A DNA stretch of 64,000 bases from Hyperoodon ampullatus (Eukaryota > Chordata > Mammalia > Artiodactyla > Ziphiidae): contig OX457071.1 in assembly GCA_949752795.1 (NCBI GenBank), positions 31,790,800 to 31,854,799 of the forward strand, read 5' to 3'. Below, piece by piece: positions 1 through 57,000 of this stretch (its first letter is position 1; every line of letters begins with the position of its first letter). The position numbers and the translations under genes were made by a program. The notes below the pieces were generated by a model, which saw only the letters and a list, made by a program, of their open reading frames with translations, was not told where the DNA came from and did not search any database.

Positions 1-299
1 TTCATCCCTTACAACTCGCTGCCTCTTGGTCTATGGTCTAACCATTCTGAATTATTCTATTTGTTCAAAACACTTCATTTTGTCTTGCCTCCAGGGTGTG
101 CATTAATTCCCCTAATTCCCTTCCCTCCCATAACTGACAGTCTTGCTCTTAGTCATCATGCAGTTGTTGCATGCGTACTTCTCCTTCCACGTAGTCTTCC
201 CTGATTCCTCCCAGGGCTGAGTTCGATACACCTTGAGTCTATGTGGTCTCACCCTATGTATCTTGCCATTTGCTCCATTATCATCATACTTTTGATCAT

Positions 300-415
300 T
301 GTTTCTCTATTTCTCCATTAGACTACCAGCTTTGCAAAGGCAGAGGTCACCACCGTATCTATGGCATCTGACATGTATCTAGAACATGGTGGACCTTAAT
401 AAATATTGGCTAAAT
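300..415 (+). repeat. L2-like 3' end
   Basis: The AAAGGCAGAGGTCACC ... CTAGAACATGGTGGACCTTA ... ATAAATATTGGCTAAATAAG pattern matches the L2 3' end. Confidence 0.5.
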
Positions 416-1143
416 AAGTAAATTTATTGTTCTTAGAGCTCAAATGTAACCTTCTCTAATATCAACCTTAGTCTGATTTAAAGTCTTGCTTGTTGGCAAA
501 GATAATAGCATACACTCAAGTCAGTGCTGATAAACTAGTATGACAAGTCCATTTCAAAAAAGTTTCCCTCTAAAACATCAACTTTGAAAAGCCATATGAA
601 CCATAATGATGGTATATAAAAATAACTGCTATTGAAATAAGAAGCATTTATTTTTCCCTTAATGCTGCCAATCACTAAAAAAAACCTAATATATGCTGTT
701 CTAAAAGTAACTGCATGAATAAAACTGATCCTTCTTAAAGATTATCTAACATGTCTTTAGGACCAGCAGCTATATGAGGCATAAGCAATACTTCATATTA
801 TTATTCCAGCTTCTAAAAACTTCCTGAAGAAATCACTGGCATATTACAGGAAGAACTACTGGTATCTCTTAGTACTCTCTAATTTCCTTTTCATTTCTGT
901 CCTTAATCTGAACTAAGGTAAAGGCCAAAGGAAAAGCTAACAGGGTAATAAAAAGGGAATAGGAATACCAGAATAAACAGGCCTAACATCTGATAAACCC
1001 TGTTCTAAGCTAATTATCAAAGACCTTAGAACTTTAATATTCCATTATACTTAGATTTAGATTTATGACAAATTTTCTTTAATGTATTAAAAAAGACATT
1101 ATGTCATGAACTCAAGTTTAACTTTGATAAAACTATAAGCTTC

Positions 1144-1442
1144 GGGCTTCCCTGGTGGCGCAGTGATTGAGAACTGCCTGCCAATGCAGGGGACACGGGT
1201 TCGAGCCCTGGTCTGGGAAGATCCCACGTGCCGCAGAGCAGCTGGGCCCGTGAGCCACAATTACTGAGCGTGCGCATCTGGAGCCTGTGCTCCGCAACAA
1301 GAGAGGCCGTGATAGCGAGAGGCCTGCGCACCGCGATGAAGAGTGGCCTCTGCTTGCCACAACTAGAGAAAGCCGTCGCACAGAAATGAAGACCCAACAC
1401 AGCCTTAAATAAATAAATAAACAAATACTTTAAAAACAAAAC
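1144..1442 (+). mobile_element. CHR SINE (long form)
   Basis: It starts GGGCTTCCCTGGTGGCGCAG and has the tRNA-like B box GGTTCGAGCCC, a long body and an AAATAAATAAATAA tail. The target-site duplication AAAACTATAAGCTTC is at 1129-1143 and 1443-1457. It lies antisense to PIBF1, 50 bp into intron 9. Confidence 0.95.
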
Positions 1443-1491
1443 AAAACTATAAGCTTCAAACAAAGAGCAATAAAATTCTTGTTTTTTTTTA

Positions 1492-46102
<44,611 letters not shown>

Positions 46103-46353
46103 TTTTAATTATTATGGGTCACTTTTCTTCTCCAATTCTATTTCAATTTTCTGTAGGTTAAAAAATATTGATTTAAACATACTCAAACATTCTCTGTGGA
46201 AAGCATAAAGTATATCAAAGAGATACTAAGGGTTCCCTAAGTAAATATTAGGTAAACCGGAGGACCCCAAATCTAGGGGAGATTGGTTAAGTTACTGCTC
46301 AAATCAAACATATTAAATCAAACTCATTAAATCTTATTCCAAACCCATACTTT

Positions 46354-46407
46354 TTTTTAAATTAATTTTTATTGGCATATAGGTGCTTTACAATTTTTTT
46401 TTTTTTG
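46354..46407 (-). mobile_element. 54-bp L1 3' end insertion
   Basis: Only the terminal 3' piece of an L1 is present (TTTTTATTGGCATATAGGTG, CTTTACAA). The duplication AACCCATACTTT is at 46342-46353 and 46408-46419. It lies about 200 bp upstream of PIBF1 exon 2. Confidence 0.75.
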
Positions 46408-46549
46408 AACCCATACTTTGGATGAATAAAAAACCCAGTTCCTGGGGGCAGGACTCTTACTTGGAGTAAACAAAGAAATGTATGAGATAAACAATAAAGC
46501 CCTAAATCGCTAGTACCCAGGAATACTACTAATAAAAGCAGCACATGTT

Positions 46550-46900
46550 GAAGATAGAGAACCTTCTTCTGAGTTGGTCAGGGGAAGGTTATACAGAGGT
46601 AGGACTTAGAATCTTGAAGGATTTGGAAAGGAGTAATAAAAAGGGAAAATCATTCAGGTATTAAGGTTGGTATAGAAGTGATGAAAGTGTAAAACAACAG
46701 AGGGACATAGTAGTAGTCAGCCTGGGCCAAGCCCATGTGAATCTGAGTAGTGACTCCAAACACAAACACACAGAAGGGTTGTCCCTTATACATAATCAAG
46801 ACTGTGGAGGACCTTGAATGTTTCAGCATGTTCGAAATGTATTCTACAGGCAATGAGGCATCAGTTAAGTTTTTTAAAAAGGTAAATAGTGAGATAAAAC
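46550..46900. repeat. Old interspersed repeat, unnamed
   Basis: GGACCTTGAATGTTTCAGCA and the upstream GAAGGATTTGG-type sequence resemble an old mammalian repeat also suggested at 58440-59330. I cannot name it. Confidence 0.3.
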
Positions 46901-47022
46901 TTTATAGACTTGCAGATAGCAAAATGAAACCAAGAGGGTGAAAGACAAATTCCTCGAACCCTTTCACAAAAATTTCAACAACTCCCTCGTTTTAATACTA
47001 CACGATATAATAAATTACTTAC

Positions 47023-47500
47023 GGTATTGTAGATACCAGTTTTTCTAAATTGAACGATTAGAAAAAAGGTGTGTGGAAGGGAAACCTAAGAACTCTGACT
47101 GGATCGGCTCCCCTCGTTTTTAAAGGGAAAGGGATAAGGAAAGGCGAAATCAAAGACAGGCAACATCACCTGGGATACAAAGGGTCCGGGACTGGCACTG
47201 CCCACACGTGTGGCGTGAAGAATAAAACCCGAATTTGGCAGCATCAGAAGATTCCTTGTCCCAGGCAAAAAAGGAAGGGGCGAGCCGTGAGCTACCTGGA
47301 AAGCTTCAATTACTCCACGTTGAAGGGAGGAGAAGACGCCACCGCCGCCACTTAAGAGGAGCTGAAGGTGTCTCCAGACAGCAACTCGGGTTGCAGCCTC
47401 TTAACGAGAAATCACAGGTCGGGGACCGTTAGCACCCGTAACCAAAACAACCATTTACGCACACGGAGGAAGCTGCAGCAGGCAGATGCCCACGCTACCG
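47023..47500 (-). other. PIBF1: Probable PIBF1 non-coding exon 1 region
   Basis: Exon 2 carries an acceptor upstream of the ATG, so a non-coding first exon must lie further right. Two minus-strand donors are possible: TTTCCAG|GTAGCT (exon edge at 47296) and ATACC|GTAAGT (exon edge at 47023). The first has the better exon side and lies in CpG-rich sequence; the second has the better intron side. The transcription start is probably in the GC-rich block above 47300. I cannot choose between the donors from sequence alone. Confidence 0.4.
47202..47213. promoter_or_regulatory. Palindromic E-box CCACACGTGTGG
   Basis: This is a perfect 12-bp palindrome with a CACGTG centre, a bHLH (MYC/MAX/USF-type) binding core, at the left edge of the promoter region. 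Function is not shown by sequence. Confidence 0.35.
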
Positions 47501-47536
47501 GAACTCAGCCCTCGCGGGTCCACCCAGGCGCGGGAA

Positions 47537-47560
47537 GCAATGCATGCTGGGAGATGGAGT
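47537..47560 (-). promoter_or_regulatory. ZNF143/THAP11-type element
   Basis: On the minus strand the site reads ACTCCATCTCCCAGCATGCA, followed by TTGC. It matches the known composite ACTACANNTCCCAGNATGC motif except for one base (C for A in ACTACA). This element is enriched in bidirectional and TSS-proximal CpG promoters. It lies about 260 bp upstream of the DIS3 ATG. Confidence 0.6.
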
Positions 47561-47774
47561 CCGGAGGCGGCCCCGCACAATTCACGGGCGGAAATGGCTC
47601 CGGGCTCCCCCCATCTGCCCGCTTTCGCCCAATCCTCGCAGCCCTCAGAGAGCCAACCAACGGCTGTCTCGAGGTTTCCCCGCGAGAGGGGTTTACTAAT
47701 ATCCTGGAGGGGGAAGGAGCAAACCTCTGGGTAAAGTGTAGTTGTGCCACAGGGCTCCAAGCTTGACATTTTCC

Positions 47775-47782
47775 GCCGGAAG
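47775..47782 (+). promoter_or_regulatory. ETS/GABPA-like core GCCGGAAG
   Basis: GCCGGAAG lies 39 bp upstream of the DIS3 ATG. It fits the CCGGAAG core bound by ETS factors such as GABPA in TATA-less promoters. A match this short is weak on its own; its position is what supports it. Confidence 0.4.
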
Positions 47783-47820
47783 AGCACTGTCGAGGTCGGG
47801 ATTCCAAGCCGTGAGGCAAG

Positions 47821-48048
47821 ATGCTCAAGTCCAGGACTTTCTTAAAAAAGACGCGGGCGGGCGGCGTGATGAAGATCGTGCGCGAGCACTACCTGCGGGA
47901 CGACATAGGCTGCGGTGCGTCTGGATGCGCGGCGTGCGGCGGTGCGCACGAGGGGCCGGTCCTCGAGCCGCAGCCCCTGGATCGGGTCAGCAGCCTCTGC
48001 CCGCAGCCGCACTACTTGCTGCCTGACACCAACGTGCTGCTCCACCAG
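47821..48048 (+). CDS. DIS3: DIS3 exon 1, coding part (residues 1-76)
   Basis: The ATG has A at -3 and starts [20 protein letters not shown]. The CR3 motif cysteines follow at 31, 36, 39 and 60. The exon ends [11 protein letters not shown], carrying D69, the first PIN metal ligand. The donor is CACCAG|GTGCGC, phase 0. The exon is very CpG-rich and continuous with the promoter. The 5' UTR presumably begins in the preceding 100 bp or so. Confidence 0.96.
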
Positions 48049-51000
48049 GTGCGCCGGTAGGCGGGCGAACCGCGGGCACAGCGGCGCCACCAGGAGAAAG
48101 GGAGATAGGGAGACTGATGCCCACGGAGGAGCGTCTTGGGCAACATCACGTACTTAGGGAGATGCAAACCCCGTCAGGACCTATGCCTCCTGCCCCCCAG
48201 GCCGAGGTTCTTTTCCATGTACTATTTTTTTTTTGAGTTCTTGGAGTTATAGGAATTTTAAATACGTCAATTTTCTAACTCCTGGTGTCTCTTCTGCCTT
48301 AGATTTTAATGTCTGGAGGTCGGGGACCTGGGCTTCTGTGGCCTCCAGCCTGCGACCCCCAGGCAGCTTGTAAGTGCCTACGAACGAAAGCTATGTGGGC
48401 CAACGTATTACTTTATTAATGAAGTTAATTCTACAAAGTTTTGTAATTAGCCTATTTACATGTGTACTTCTTTAATGGACCTGAAGGGTTTTCTATTGCA
48501 AAATAGCTCCTTATTTAATGTACAGTTAGTGTCTTTTTTTAACCGGCAGAGTTTCACGTTCAACAGAAGCAATTTATGAATGAACACAGGAAAAATTAAC
48601 TTTTCATTAATTAATTAATTTGTTTATTTATTTAAAAGATTGATGTCCTTGAGGACCCTGCCATCAGGAATGTCATTGTGCTACAAACAGTTCTCCAAGA
48701 AGTGAGAAATCGGAGTGCTCCGGTATATAAACGAATCCGAGATGTGACTAATAACCAGGAGAAGCATTTCTATACATTTACTAACGAGCACCATAGGTAG
48801 GGGGGAAATTATGTCAATTATCAGGAAACTATAGAATTAGCTAAACTGGGGGGAGAATTCCTGGCGGTAATCTGTGACATCGTCAGAAGATACGCCATAG
48901 GTTTCATACTTCTGGGAGTAATATTTGGTTCTTACAGAGTTTACAGACCTTGCTAAGGTCACATAGGCATTGATTGGGTCAAACCCAGAACCAAAGTCTC
49001 CTGGCTCCTCAGCTATGGTAGGTACTTTAATTTCCAAAATGTTTTCACTTTGAATTGGTTTTAGCATGAGTCGAGCAATAGGATTTTGGAAGACGAGATT
49101 TGCCTAGGTTCCTGGTATACCATATTATACGAATAACCAACATAGGTTAATAAAATATAGGACTTTGTGAAGGAAAGCTTTAAAAATATAAAGCAGATAT
49201 ATTCTTAATGGGCTCTTAAAAGTTAAACTAATACCTTATAACTGATCATATTGACGACAATAAGGTTAAGAAATAGAATTCTTTTTTTTTTTTTTTTTTT
49301 GCGGCACGCGGGCCTCTCACTGTTGTGGCCTCTCCCGTTGAGGAGCACAGGCTCTGGACGCACAGGCTCAGCGGCCATGGCTCACGGGCCCAGCCGCTCC
49401 GCGGCATGTGGGATCTTCCTGGACCGGGGCACGAACTCGTGTCCCCTGCATCGGCAGGCGGACTCTCAACCACTGCGCCACCAGGGAAGCCCAAGAAATA
49501 GAATTCTTTATGTTTCAGATTCAAGACCTTTGTTTGAACTTAATGTGTGATCTTAGAAAATATGATATTGCCTGTTACTTATGTTACATAAATAATTTAT
49601 GATGAGTCCTAGCTTTTTTTTCCTTATAAATTTATTTTATTTATTTATTTTTGGCTGCATTGGGTCTTCATTGCTGCACACGGGCATTCTCTATTTGCAG
49701 CGAGCGGGGGCTACTCTTCTTATTGCGGTGGCTTCTCTTGTTGAGGAGCACAGGCTCTAGGCACAAGGGCTTCAGTAGTTTTGACTCGCGGGCTCCAGAG
49801 CACAGGCTCAGTAGTTGTGGTGCACAGGCTTAGTTGCTCTGCAGCATGTGGGATCTTCCTGGACCAGGGCTCGAACCCGTGTCTCCTGCCTTGGCAAGCG
49901 GATTCTTAACCACTGCGCCACCAGGGACATCCCTAGTTTACTTTTATTCGATCAGAGTTTCTCAATGTTGGCACTATTGACATATTGGACTCGATAATTC
50001 TTTGTTATGGGAAGGCTGTCTTAGGAATTGTAGGATGTTTAGCCGCATCCCTGGCTTATATGCACTAGATACCAGTAACAGACCTCCCCTTCCCCACCAA
50101 TCCACCGAGCTGTAACAACGTAGAATGTCTCCAGACATTGTGAAATGTCCCCTGGGAGGGAAAATCACTCCCTGGTTGAGAACTGCTAGATTAGACAGTA
50201 GATGTAATAATGAAATCCCATTGGAATATGCAAATTTAAAATATTTAATTTCTCAAATTTCTCTTTATTCTTATATCCCGCACTTAAATACTGTTGTTAT
50301 AAAGAACATCAGTAAAGCACCTGTAGACTTGTTATTTCTGTCTCCTCCTCGAAATCCAGAAACAGAAAGTTCACTGTTTTTCAGCACTCAAAGACCTAGT
50401 TTCTGTGGAGCATGATCATCAGATTTTTGATCCAAGGTTAGCAATTTTGTTAGCTTAAGTGCAGTGAATAGAGCTTAGCAATACTGGGATTGACAGGAAG
50501 AATTAAGACACTCGAGCAAATCTCATGTAAGATTGTTGCTCAATCATGCTAAAACCAATTCAAAAATTTATGAGTGTCTTTGATAAGCTTAAAAGCATTA
50601 TCAGGTGTATTTAATGGTGAATAATAAAATAATTCTGAAAACCATATAAATAAGTTCAGAATTCTAAAATTGAGCCTATAATTTTTAAGAAGTAGGTAGA
50701 AGTTATTGTGCTGAATTTTGTTATTGTACTTAAACTTGGCTTCGAAGAACAGATTTAAAGAAATAAGTATGCTGACATTTGGTAGCTCAGAGTCTATAGA
50801 CTTAGAAGGAATATGCAATCATATCTGTATCTGGTCTTTCAATCTCTAGATGGCGTTTGTCATTTGTTCAGGGTTTACCATGGATAATTTATGTGCATTA
50901 TGTATTTAATAACTATACATTAATCATATCACAAATCATCTAATCATACAATCAGTAGCTTTTAGGAATTCCTGTTAATCTACAGTTTGAATGAAATCTC

Positions 51001-54000
51001 ATTATCAGACCTGCAAAGTTTCAGTATAGTTTTTTTCCAACAAACTATTACTTTTTTAATGTCCCAACCTCAAGTAGAAATTCTGATCTTGAATTTTTCT
51101 TTTGGTGAAAAAAATTTATTTTAGTCTTTTTATTGCTCCATTAATGTGATTTTCTTCTTTTCCAAGCAAGTTGTTGTCTTAAAAACGTGACTAGAGGGAT
51201 CTTATTTGTTTCCGTCCTGAGGTATAAATGTGAATACATTCAAGAGAAAAAGATGTACCACTGACTTTTAAGTTTAGTAATTATTAAGCATTTATGTCCT
51301 AAGACTTTTTACATGTGCTTGATTCTGTTGTTTTCCATTTGTTTCTTTTTTTCCTTTTCCATTACATTTAGAGAAACTTATGTAGAGCAATTACAGGGAG
51401 AAACTTCTAATGACAGGAATGATAGAGCCATCCGAGTAGCAGCAAAGTGGTACAATGAACATTTGAAGAAAGTGTCGGCAGAGAATCAGCTGCGAGTTAT
51501 CTTCATAACCAATGACAGGAAAAACAAAGAGAAAGCCATAGAAGAAGGGATACCAGCTTTCACTTGTGAGTCTCCATGGAGACCGGACTGTTAGTTCATG
51601 TTTGCAAATGCATATAAAAACTATCATCAGGCCCATAATCAGATGTTCATTTGACCATTTGGTATTTTCATAGTCCTGTATAACTTAATGTGATATTTTT
51701 GTATTTTTTTTTGATTTCTCAGCATTTCTAAGCTAAGTGAGTTGTGCCACCAGTGGCTATTAATTTCCCTATCAAGACTTGGAATTGGCTTAGCAATGAA
51801 GCCTTTTGGGCGTGACCACCTCAACAGAGGGTGTCCCCCCTCAAAAAAAGTTTGACATATGTACTGTCACAAACAAAAGAAAGGGGAAAAAACATATCTA
51901 AGGGGGGAAAAAAAACACATTTGAATTTATCAAGAACAAAAAACTTATTTTTCAGGTGAAGAATATGTAAAAAGCCTAACTGCTAACCCCGAACTCATAG
52001 ATCGTCTTGCTTGTTTGTCTGAAGAAGGGGTATGTTTGAGTTTGTTTTATTTTGTTTTTGAAAAGTGAAATTATTAATGTAGCCACTTCCGGATGTTAGG
52101 CTTATAGTTACCAAATTTAAAAATTGGAATATTGGTGGGTAAGCGGAATTGGAATAGGAGTTGGGTTATAAACAACAAGAGTGGCTCTAATAGACTTCTT
52201 ATCAAAATGCCATCCCTAAAGACTTAACTTTCTCAAATAGCGCTGTTTACTGATACATCCTCAGCAACCCGAGTAGGGCCTGGCACAAGGTGGCACTATC
52301 TGTTTGATTAATAAATGAAGGAATTCATGGCTGGCTTGTGATGAGTAGGTATTTGACAAACAAAGAAGTGGTGGGCACTGCAGAGAGAGCATACAGCTGT
52401 AGCATCAATTCCATAGGAGGAGGGAGGGAGTCATAAGAGGTAGAACAGGAAGGCAAGGGGCCAGATAGTGTGGACTTAACAATTTATTCTGTTAGTAATT
52501 TTTAAACTGTCTTATAAAGGTCTCCCTAAAAGGTTGCTACGAAAAGAAGTTAGCAGATAAGATTCTGGGCTCCCTACCTTATATTGTCAGGCTAAAAAGA
52601 CATTAAAGGTGGATGAGAGTGTGTCTAGGAGGAAGAGAGGAGAAGGACCAGAATTATTACTTATTTGGGAGACTACTCCAATTTCCATTTGTAAGATGAT
52701 GCATTGTATCAAGGGCAAGATTAGAGGCAGAGGGATGAGAAAAGGGATCACTGCAGTAGTGGACTTGAGAGGGAACCATTAAACTTTGTGAGCCGATATT
52801 TCCTTGTACGTAAAGTGTGTTTAGCAATAATGACTTCATAGTGTTGTTATTAGGGTTGAATGCGGTGATAACAGTTGTATTAATAAAATTCTTATCTCAG
52901 TGCCTGGCAAACAGCTATGGTAAATGTAAATGGAAGATACTACTGATATAAAAATAGGTTTGATGTAATAGAGCATTATACGTACATCCAGTCTTTACAG
53001 CATTTTCTCCATCCCTACTTGTCTTCAACCAGCTACTTCACAAAACTAAATGGAAGTGAGAAAATAAAAGCTGGGCTTGATTTTTAGAATACAGATTTAG
53101 GATTATCCTGTCTAATAAGTAGCCACTAGTTGCATGCGGCTGTTTAAATTTACTTCAGGTTAAAACTTCAGTTTCTCATTTGTACTAGTCAGTTTTCAAG
53201 CAACCAGGAGCCACTTGTGCCTAGTGACTGCCATACTGGAGATCACAAAAAGAACACTCCCTTTATCACAAAGTTGTTTTGGATAGCACTGGTCTAGAAG
53301 AAGAAACATGGAGTAATCCAACATTGGTGATTCACAGTATTTGATTATGCACTCTGGTAGGGTAACTGTAGGATATGGTGAAATTACAGTCGGTTCTCTT
53401 GTAACACATGTGTGTTCCTCGAAGTCACTGTGCCGTGCAAAATTATATAATGAAACCCACAGAGCTTAGGGAAAATGTGGTTAGGGACACACTCAGAAAC
53501 TTCATGAAGCGGTGAAAAGAGGGTTATCTAAATTTGAACAGAAAGTTGTTACACCAGGTGAAGTGCTGTGGCTTGTAAAACACAGTGATCTGAAGTAACT
53601 GATAGATGTTTGAGAGTGTGTGTGTGCACGTGTGTGGATTCAGCTTGGTTCAGCTAGGTGCAGTTTTCTGCAATCACCTGGTTTTTTGTTTTCTTTTTTT
53701 AAAGTTAATATCTTTTTTTTTTTTTTTTGAAGTTGTTAGGGGTAGGAGTTTATTAATTTATTTTATTTATTTTTGCTGTGTTGGGTCTTCATTTCTGTGC
53801 GAGGGCTTTCTCTAGTTGTGGCAGGCCGGGGCCACTCTTCATCACGGTGCGCGGGCCTCTCACTATCGCGGCCTCTCTTATCGTGGAGCACAGGCTCCAG
53901 ATGCGCAGGCTCGGCCGTTGTGGCTCACGGGCCTAGTTGCTCCGCGGCATATGGGATCTTCCCAGACCAGGGCTCGAACCCGTGTCCCCTGCATTAGCAG

Positions 54001-57000
54001 GCAGATTCTCAACCACTGCGCCACCAGGGAAGCCCCCTGGTATTTTTTTTTAAACATCTTTATTGAAGTATAATTGCTTTACAATGGTGTGTTAGTTTCT
54101 GCTTTATAACAAAGTGAATCAGCCATACATATACATATATCCCCATATCTCCTCCTTCTTGCGTCTCCCTCCCACCCTCCCTAGCCCACCCCTCTAGGTG
54201 GTCAAAGAGCACTGAGCTGATGTCTCTGTGCTCTGAGGCTACTTCCCACTAACTATCTATTTTACATTTGGTAGTGTATATATGTCCATGCCACTCTCTC
54301 ACTTCATTCCAGTTTACCCTTCCCACTCCCTGTGTCCTCAAGTCCATTCTCTACATCTGCGTCTTTATTCCTGTCCTGCCCCTAGGTTCTTGATAACCAT
54401 TTTTTCTTTTTTAGATTCCATATATATGTGTTAGCATACGGTATTTGTTTTTCTTTCTGACTTACTTCACTCTGTATGACAGACTCTGGGTCCATCTACC
54501 TCACTACAAATAACTCAATTTCATTTCCTTTTATGGCTGAGTAATATTCCATTGTATATATGTGCCACATCTTCTTTATCCATTCATCTGTCGATGGACA
54601 CTTAGGTTGCTTCCATGTCCTGGCTATTGTAAATAGAGCTGCAATGAACCTTGTGATACATGACTCTATTTTTTTTTTTTTTTTTTTTTTGCGGTACGCG
54701 GGCCTCTCACTGTTGTGGCCTCGCCCACTGCGGAGCCCAGACTTCGGACACGCAGGCTCAGCAGCCATGGCTCACGGGCCCAGCCGCTCCGCGGCATGTG
54801 GGATCTTCCGGACCAGGGCACGAACCCGTGTCCCCTGCATTGGCAGGCGGACTCTCAACCACTGCGCCACCAGGGAAGCCCATGACTCTTTTTGAATTAT
54901 GGTTTTCTCAGGGTATATGCCCAGTAGTGAGATTGCTGGGTCGTATGGTAGTTCTATGTTGAGTTTTTTGAGGAACCTCCATACTGTTCTCCATAGTGCC
55001 TGTATCAATTTACATTCCCACCAACAGTGCAAGAGGGTTCCCTTTTCTCCACACCCTCTCCAGCATTTATTGTTTGTAGATTTTTTGTTGATGGCCATTC
55101 TGACAGGTGTGAGGTGATACCTCACTGTAGTTTTGATTTGCATTTCTGTAATAATTACTGGTGTTGAGCATTCTTTCATGTGTTCATTGGCAATCTGTAT
55201 ATCTTTGGAGAAATGTCTTTTTAGGTCTTCTGCCCATTTTTCGATTGGGTTGATTTTTTTTTGATATTGAGCTGCATGAGCTGCTTGTAAATTTTGGAGA
55301 TTAATCCTTTGTCAGTTGCTTCATTTGCAAATATTTTCTCTCATTCTGAGGGTTGTCTTTTCGTCTTGTTTATGGTTTCCTTTGCTGTGCAAAAGCTTTT
55401 AAGTTTCATTAGGTCCCATTTGTTTTTTTTTATTTCCATTTCTCTAGGAGGTGGGTCAAAAAGGATCTTGCTGTGATTTATGTCATAGAGTGTTCTGCTT
55501 GTGTTTTCTTCTAAGAGTTTGATAGTGTCTGGCCTTACATTTAGGTCTTTAATCCATTTTGAGGTTATTTTTGTGTATTGTGTTAGGGAGTGTTCTAATT
55601 TCATTCTTTTACATGTAGCTGTCCAGTTTTTCCAACATCACTTATTGAAGAGGCTGTCTTTTCTCCATAGTATATTCTGGCCCCCTTAATCAAAAATAAG
55701 GTGACCACGGGCTTCCCTGGTGGCGCAGTGGTTGAGAGTCCGCCTGCCGATGCAGGGGACACAGGTTCATGCCCCGGTCCGGGAAGATCCCACATGCCAT
55801 GGAGTGGATAGGCCTGTGAGCCATGGCCGCTGAGCCTGTGCATCTGGAGCCTGTGCTCCGCAACGGGAGAGGCCACAACAGTGAGAGGCCCGCCTACCGC
55901 AAAAAAATAAAAAATAAAAAATAAGGTGACCACATGTGCATGGGTTTATCTCTGGGCTTTCTATCCAGTTCCATTGATCTGTATTTCTGGTTTTGTGCCA
56001 GTACCATGCTGTCTTGATTACTGTAGCTTTGTAGTATAGTCTGAAGTCAGGGAGCCTGATTCCTCCAGCTCCGTTTTTCTTTCTCAAGATTGCTTTGGCT
56101 TTTCGTGGTCTTTTGTGTTTCTATACCAATTGTGAAGTTTTTTGTTCTAGTTCTGTGAAAAATGCCATTGGTAGTTTGATAGGGATTGCATTGAATCTGT
56201 AGATTGCTTTGGGTAGTAGAGTCATTTTCACAATGTTGATTCTTCCAATCCAAGAACATGCTATATCTCTCCATCTATTTGTATCATCTTTAATTTCTTT
56301 CATCAGTGTCTTATAGTTTTCTGCATACAGGTCTTTGTCTCCTTAGGTAGGTTTATTCCTAGGTATTTTATTATTTTTGTTGCAATGGTAAAAGGGAGTG
56401 TTTCCTTAATTTCTCTTTCAGATTTTTCATCATTAGTGTATAGGAATTGCAAGAGATTTCTGTGCATTAATTTTGTATCCTGCAACTTTACCAAATTCAT
56501 TGATTAGCTCTAGTAGTTTTCTGGTAGCATCTTTAGGATTCTCGATGTGTAGTATCATGTCATCTGCAAACAGTGACAACTTTACTTCTTCTTTTCCGAT
56601 TTGGATTCCTTTTATTTCTTTTTCTTCTCTGATTGCTGTGGCTAAAACTTCCAAAACTATGTTAAATAATAGTGGTGAGAGTGGGTGACCTTGTCTTGTT
56701 CCTGATCTTAGTAGAAATGGTTTCAGTTTTTCACCATTGAGAACGATGTTGGCTGTGGGGTTGTCATATATGGCCTTTATTATGTTGAGGTAAGCTCCTT
56801 CTGTGCCTACTTTCTGGAGAGTTTTTATCATATATGGGTGTTGAATTTTGTCAAAAGCTTTTTCTGCATCTATTGAGATGTTCATATGGTTTTTATCCTT
56901 CAGTTTGTTAACATGGTGTATCACATTGATTGATTTGCATATATTGAAGAATCCTTGCATTCCTGGAATAAACCCCACTTGATCATGGTGTATGATCCTT

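Larger units (their letters stand above)
47250..47860. promoter_or_regulatory. CpG-rich bidirectional promoter of PIBF1 and DIS3
   Basis: The block between the two divergent 5' ends changes from AT-rich intron sequence to GC- and CpG-rich sequence and stays so through DIS3 exon 1 to about 48110. No TATA box stands near either gene. It holds a ZNF143/THAP11-like element (47537-47560) and an ETS-like core (47775-47782). The two start codons are 1.7 kb apart, but the first PIBF1 exon shortens the gap between transcripts to a few hundred bases. This layout is typical of housekeeping gene pairs. The boundaries are estimates. Confidence 0.8.
48049..51371. other. DIS3 introns 1 and 2 (around exon 2)
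   Basis: Intron 1 (48049-48638) has only CpG-island tail and AT-rich sequence. Intron 2 (48797-51371) has two CHR SINEs (49285-49492, 49618-49934) and a hAT-Charlie-like element (about 49955-50190). The rest shows nothing recognisable. Confidence 0.65.

Noticed and set aside
1144..1442. tRNA gene within SINE 5' ends
   Set aside because: The A and B boxes reflect the tRNA ancestry of the SINE. No cloverleaf with a proper acceptor stem and anticodon arm can be drawn, and the same sequence recurs in every copy.
47368..47828. Overlapping frames of 80-130 codons on both strands in the promoter
   Set aside because: CpG-rich DNA lacks stop codons by composition. No splice or start context supports a third gene.
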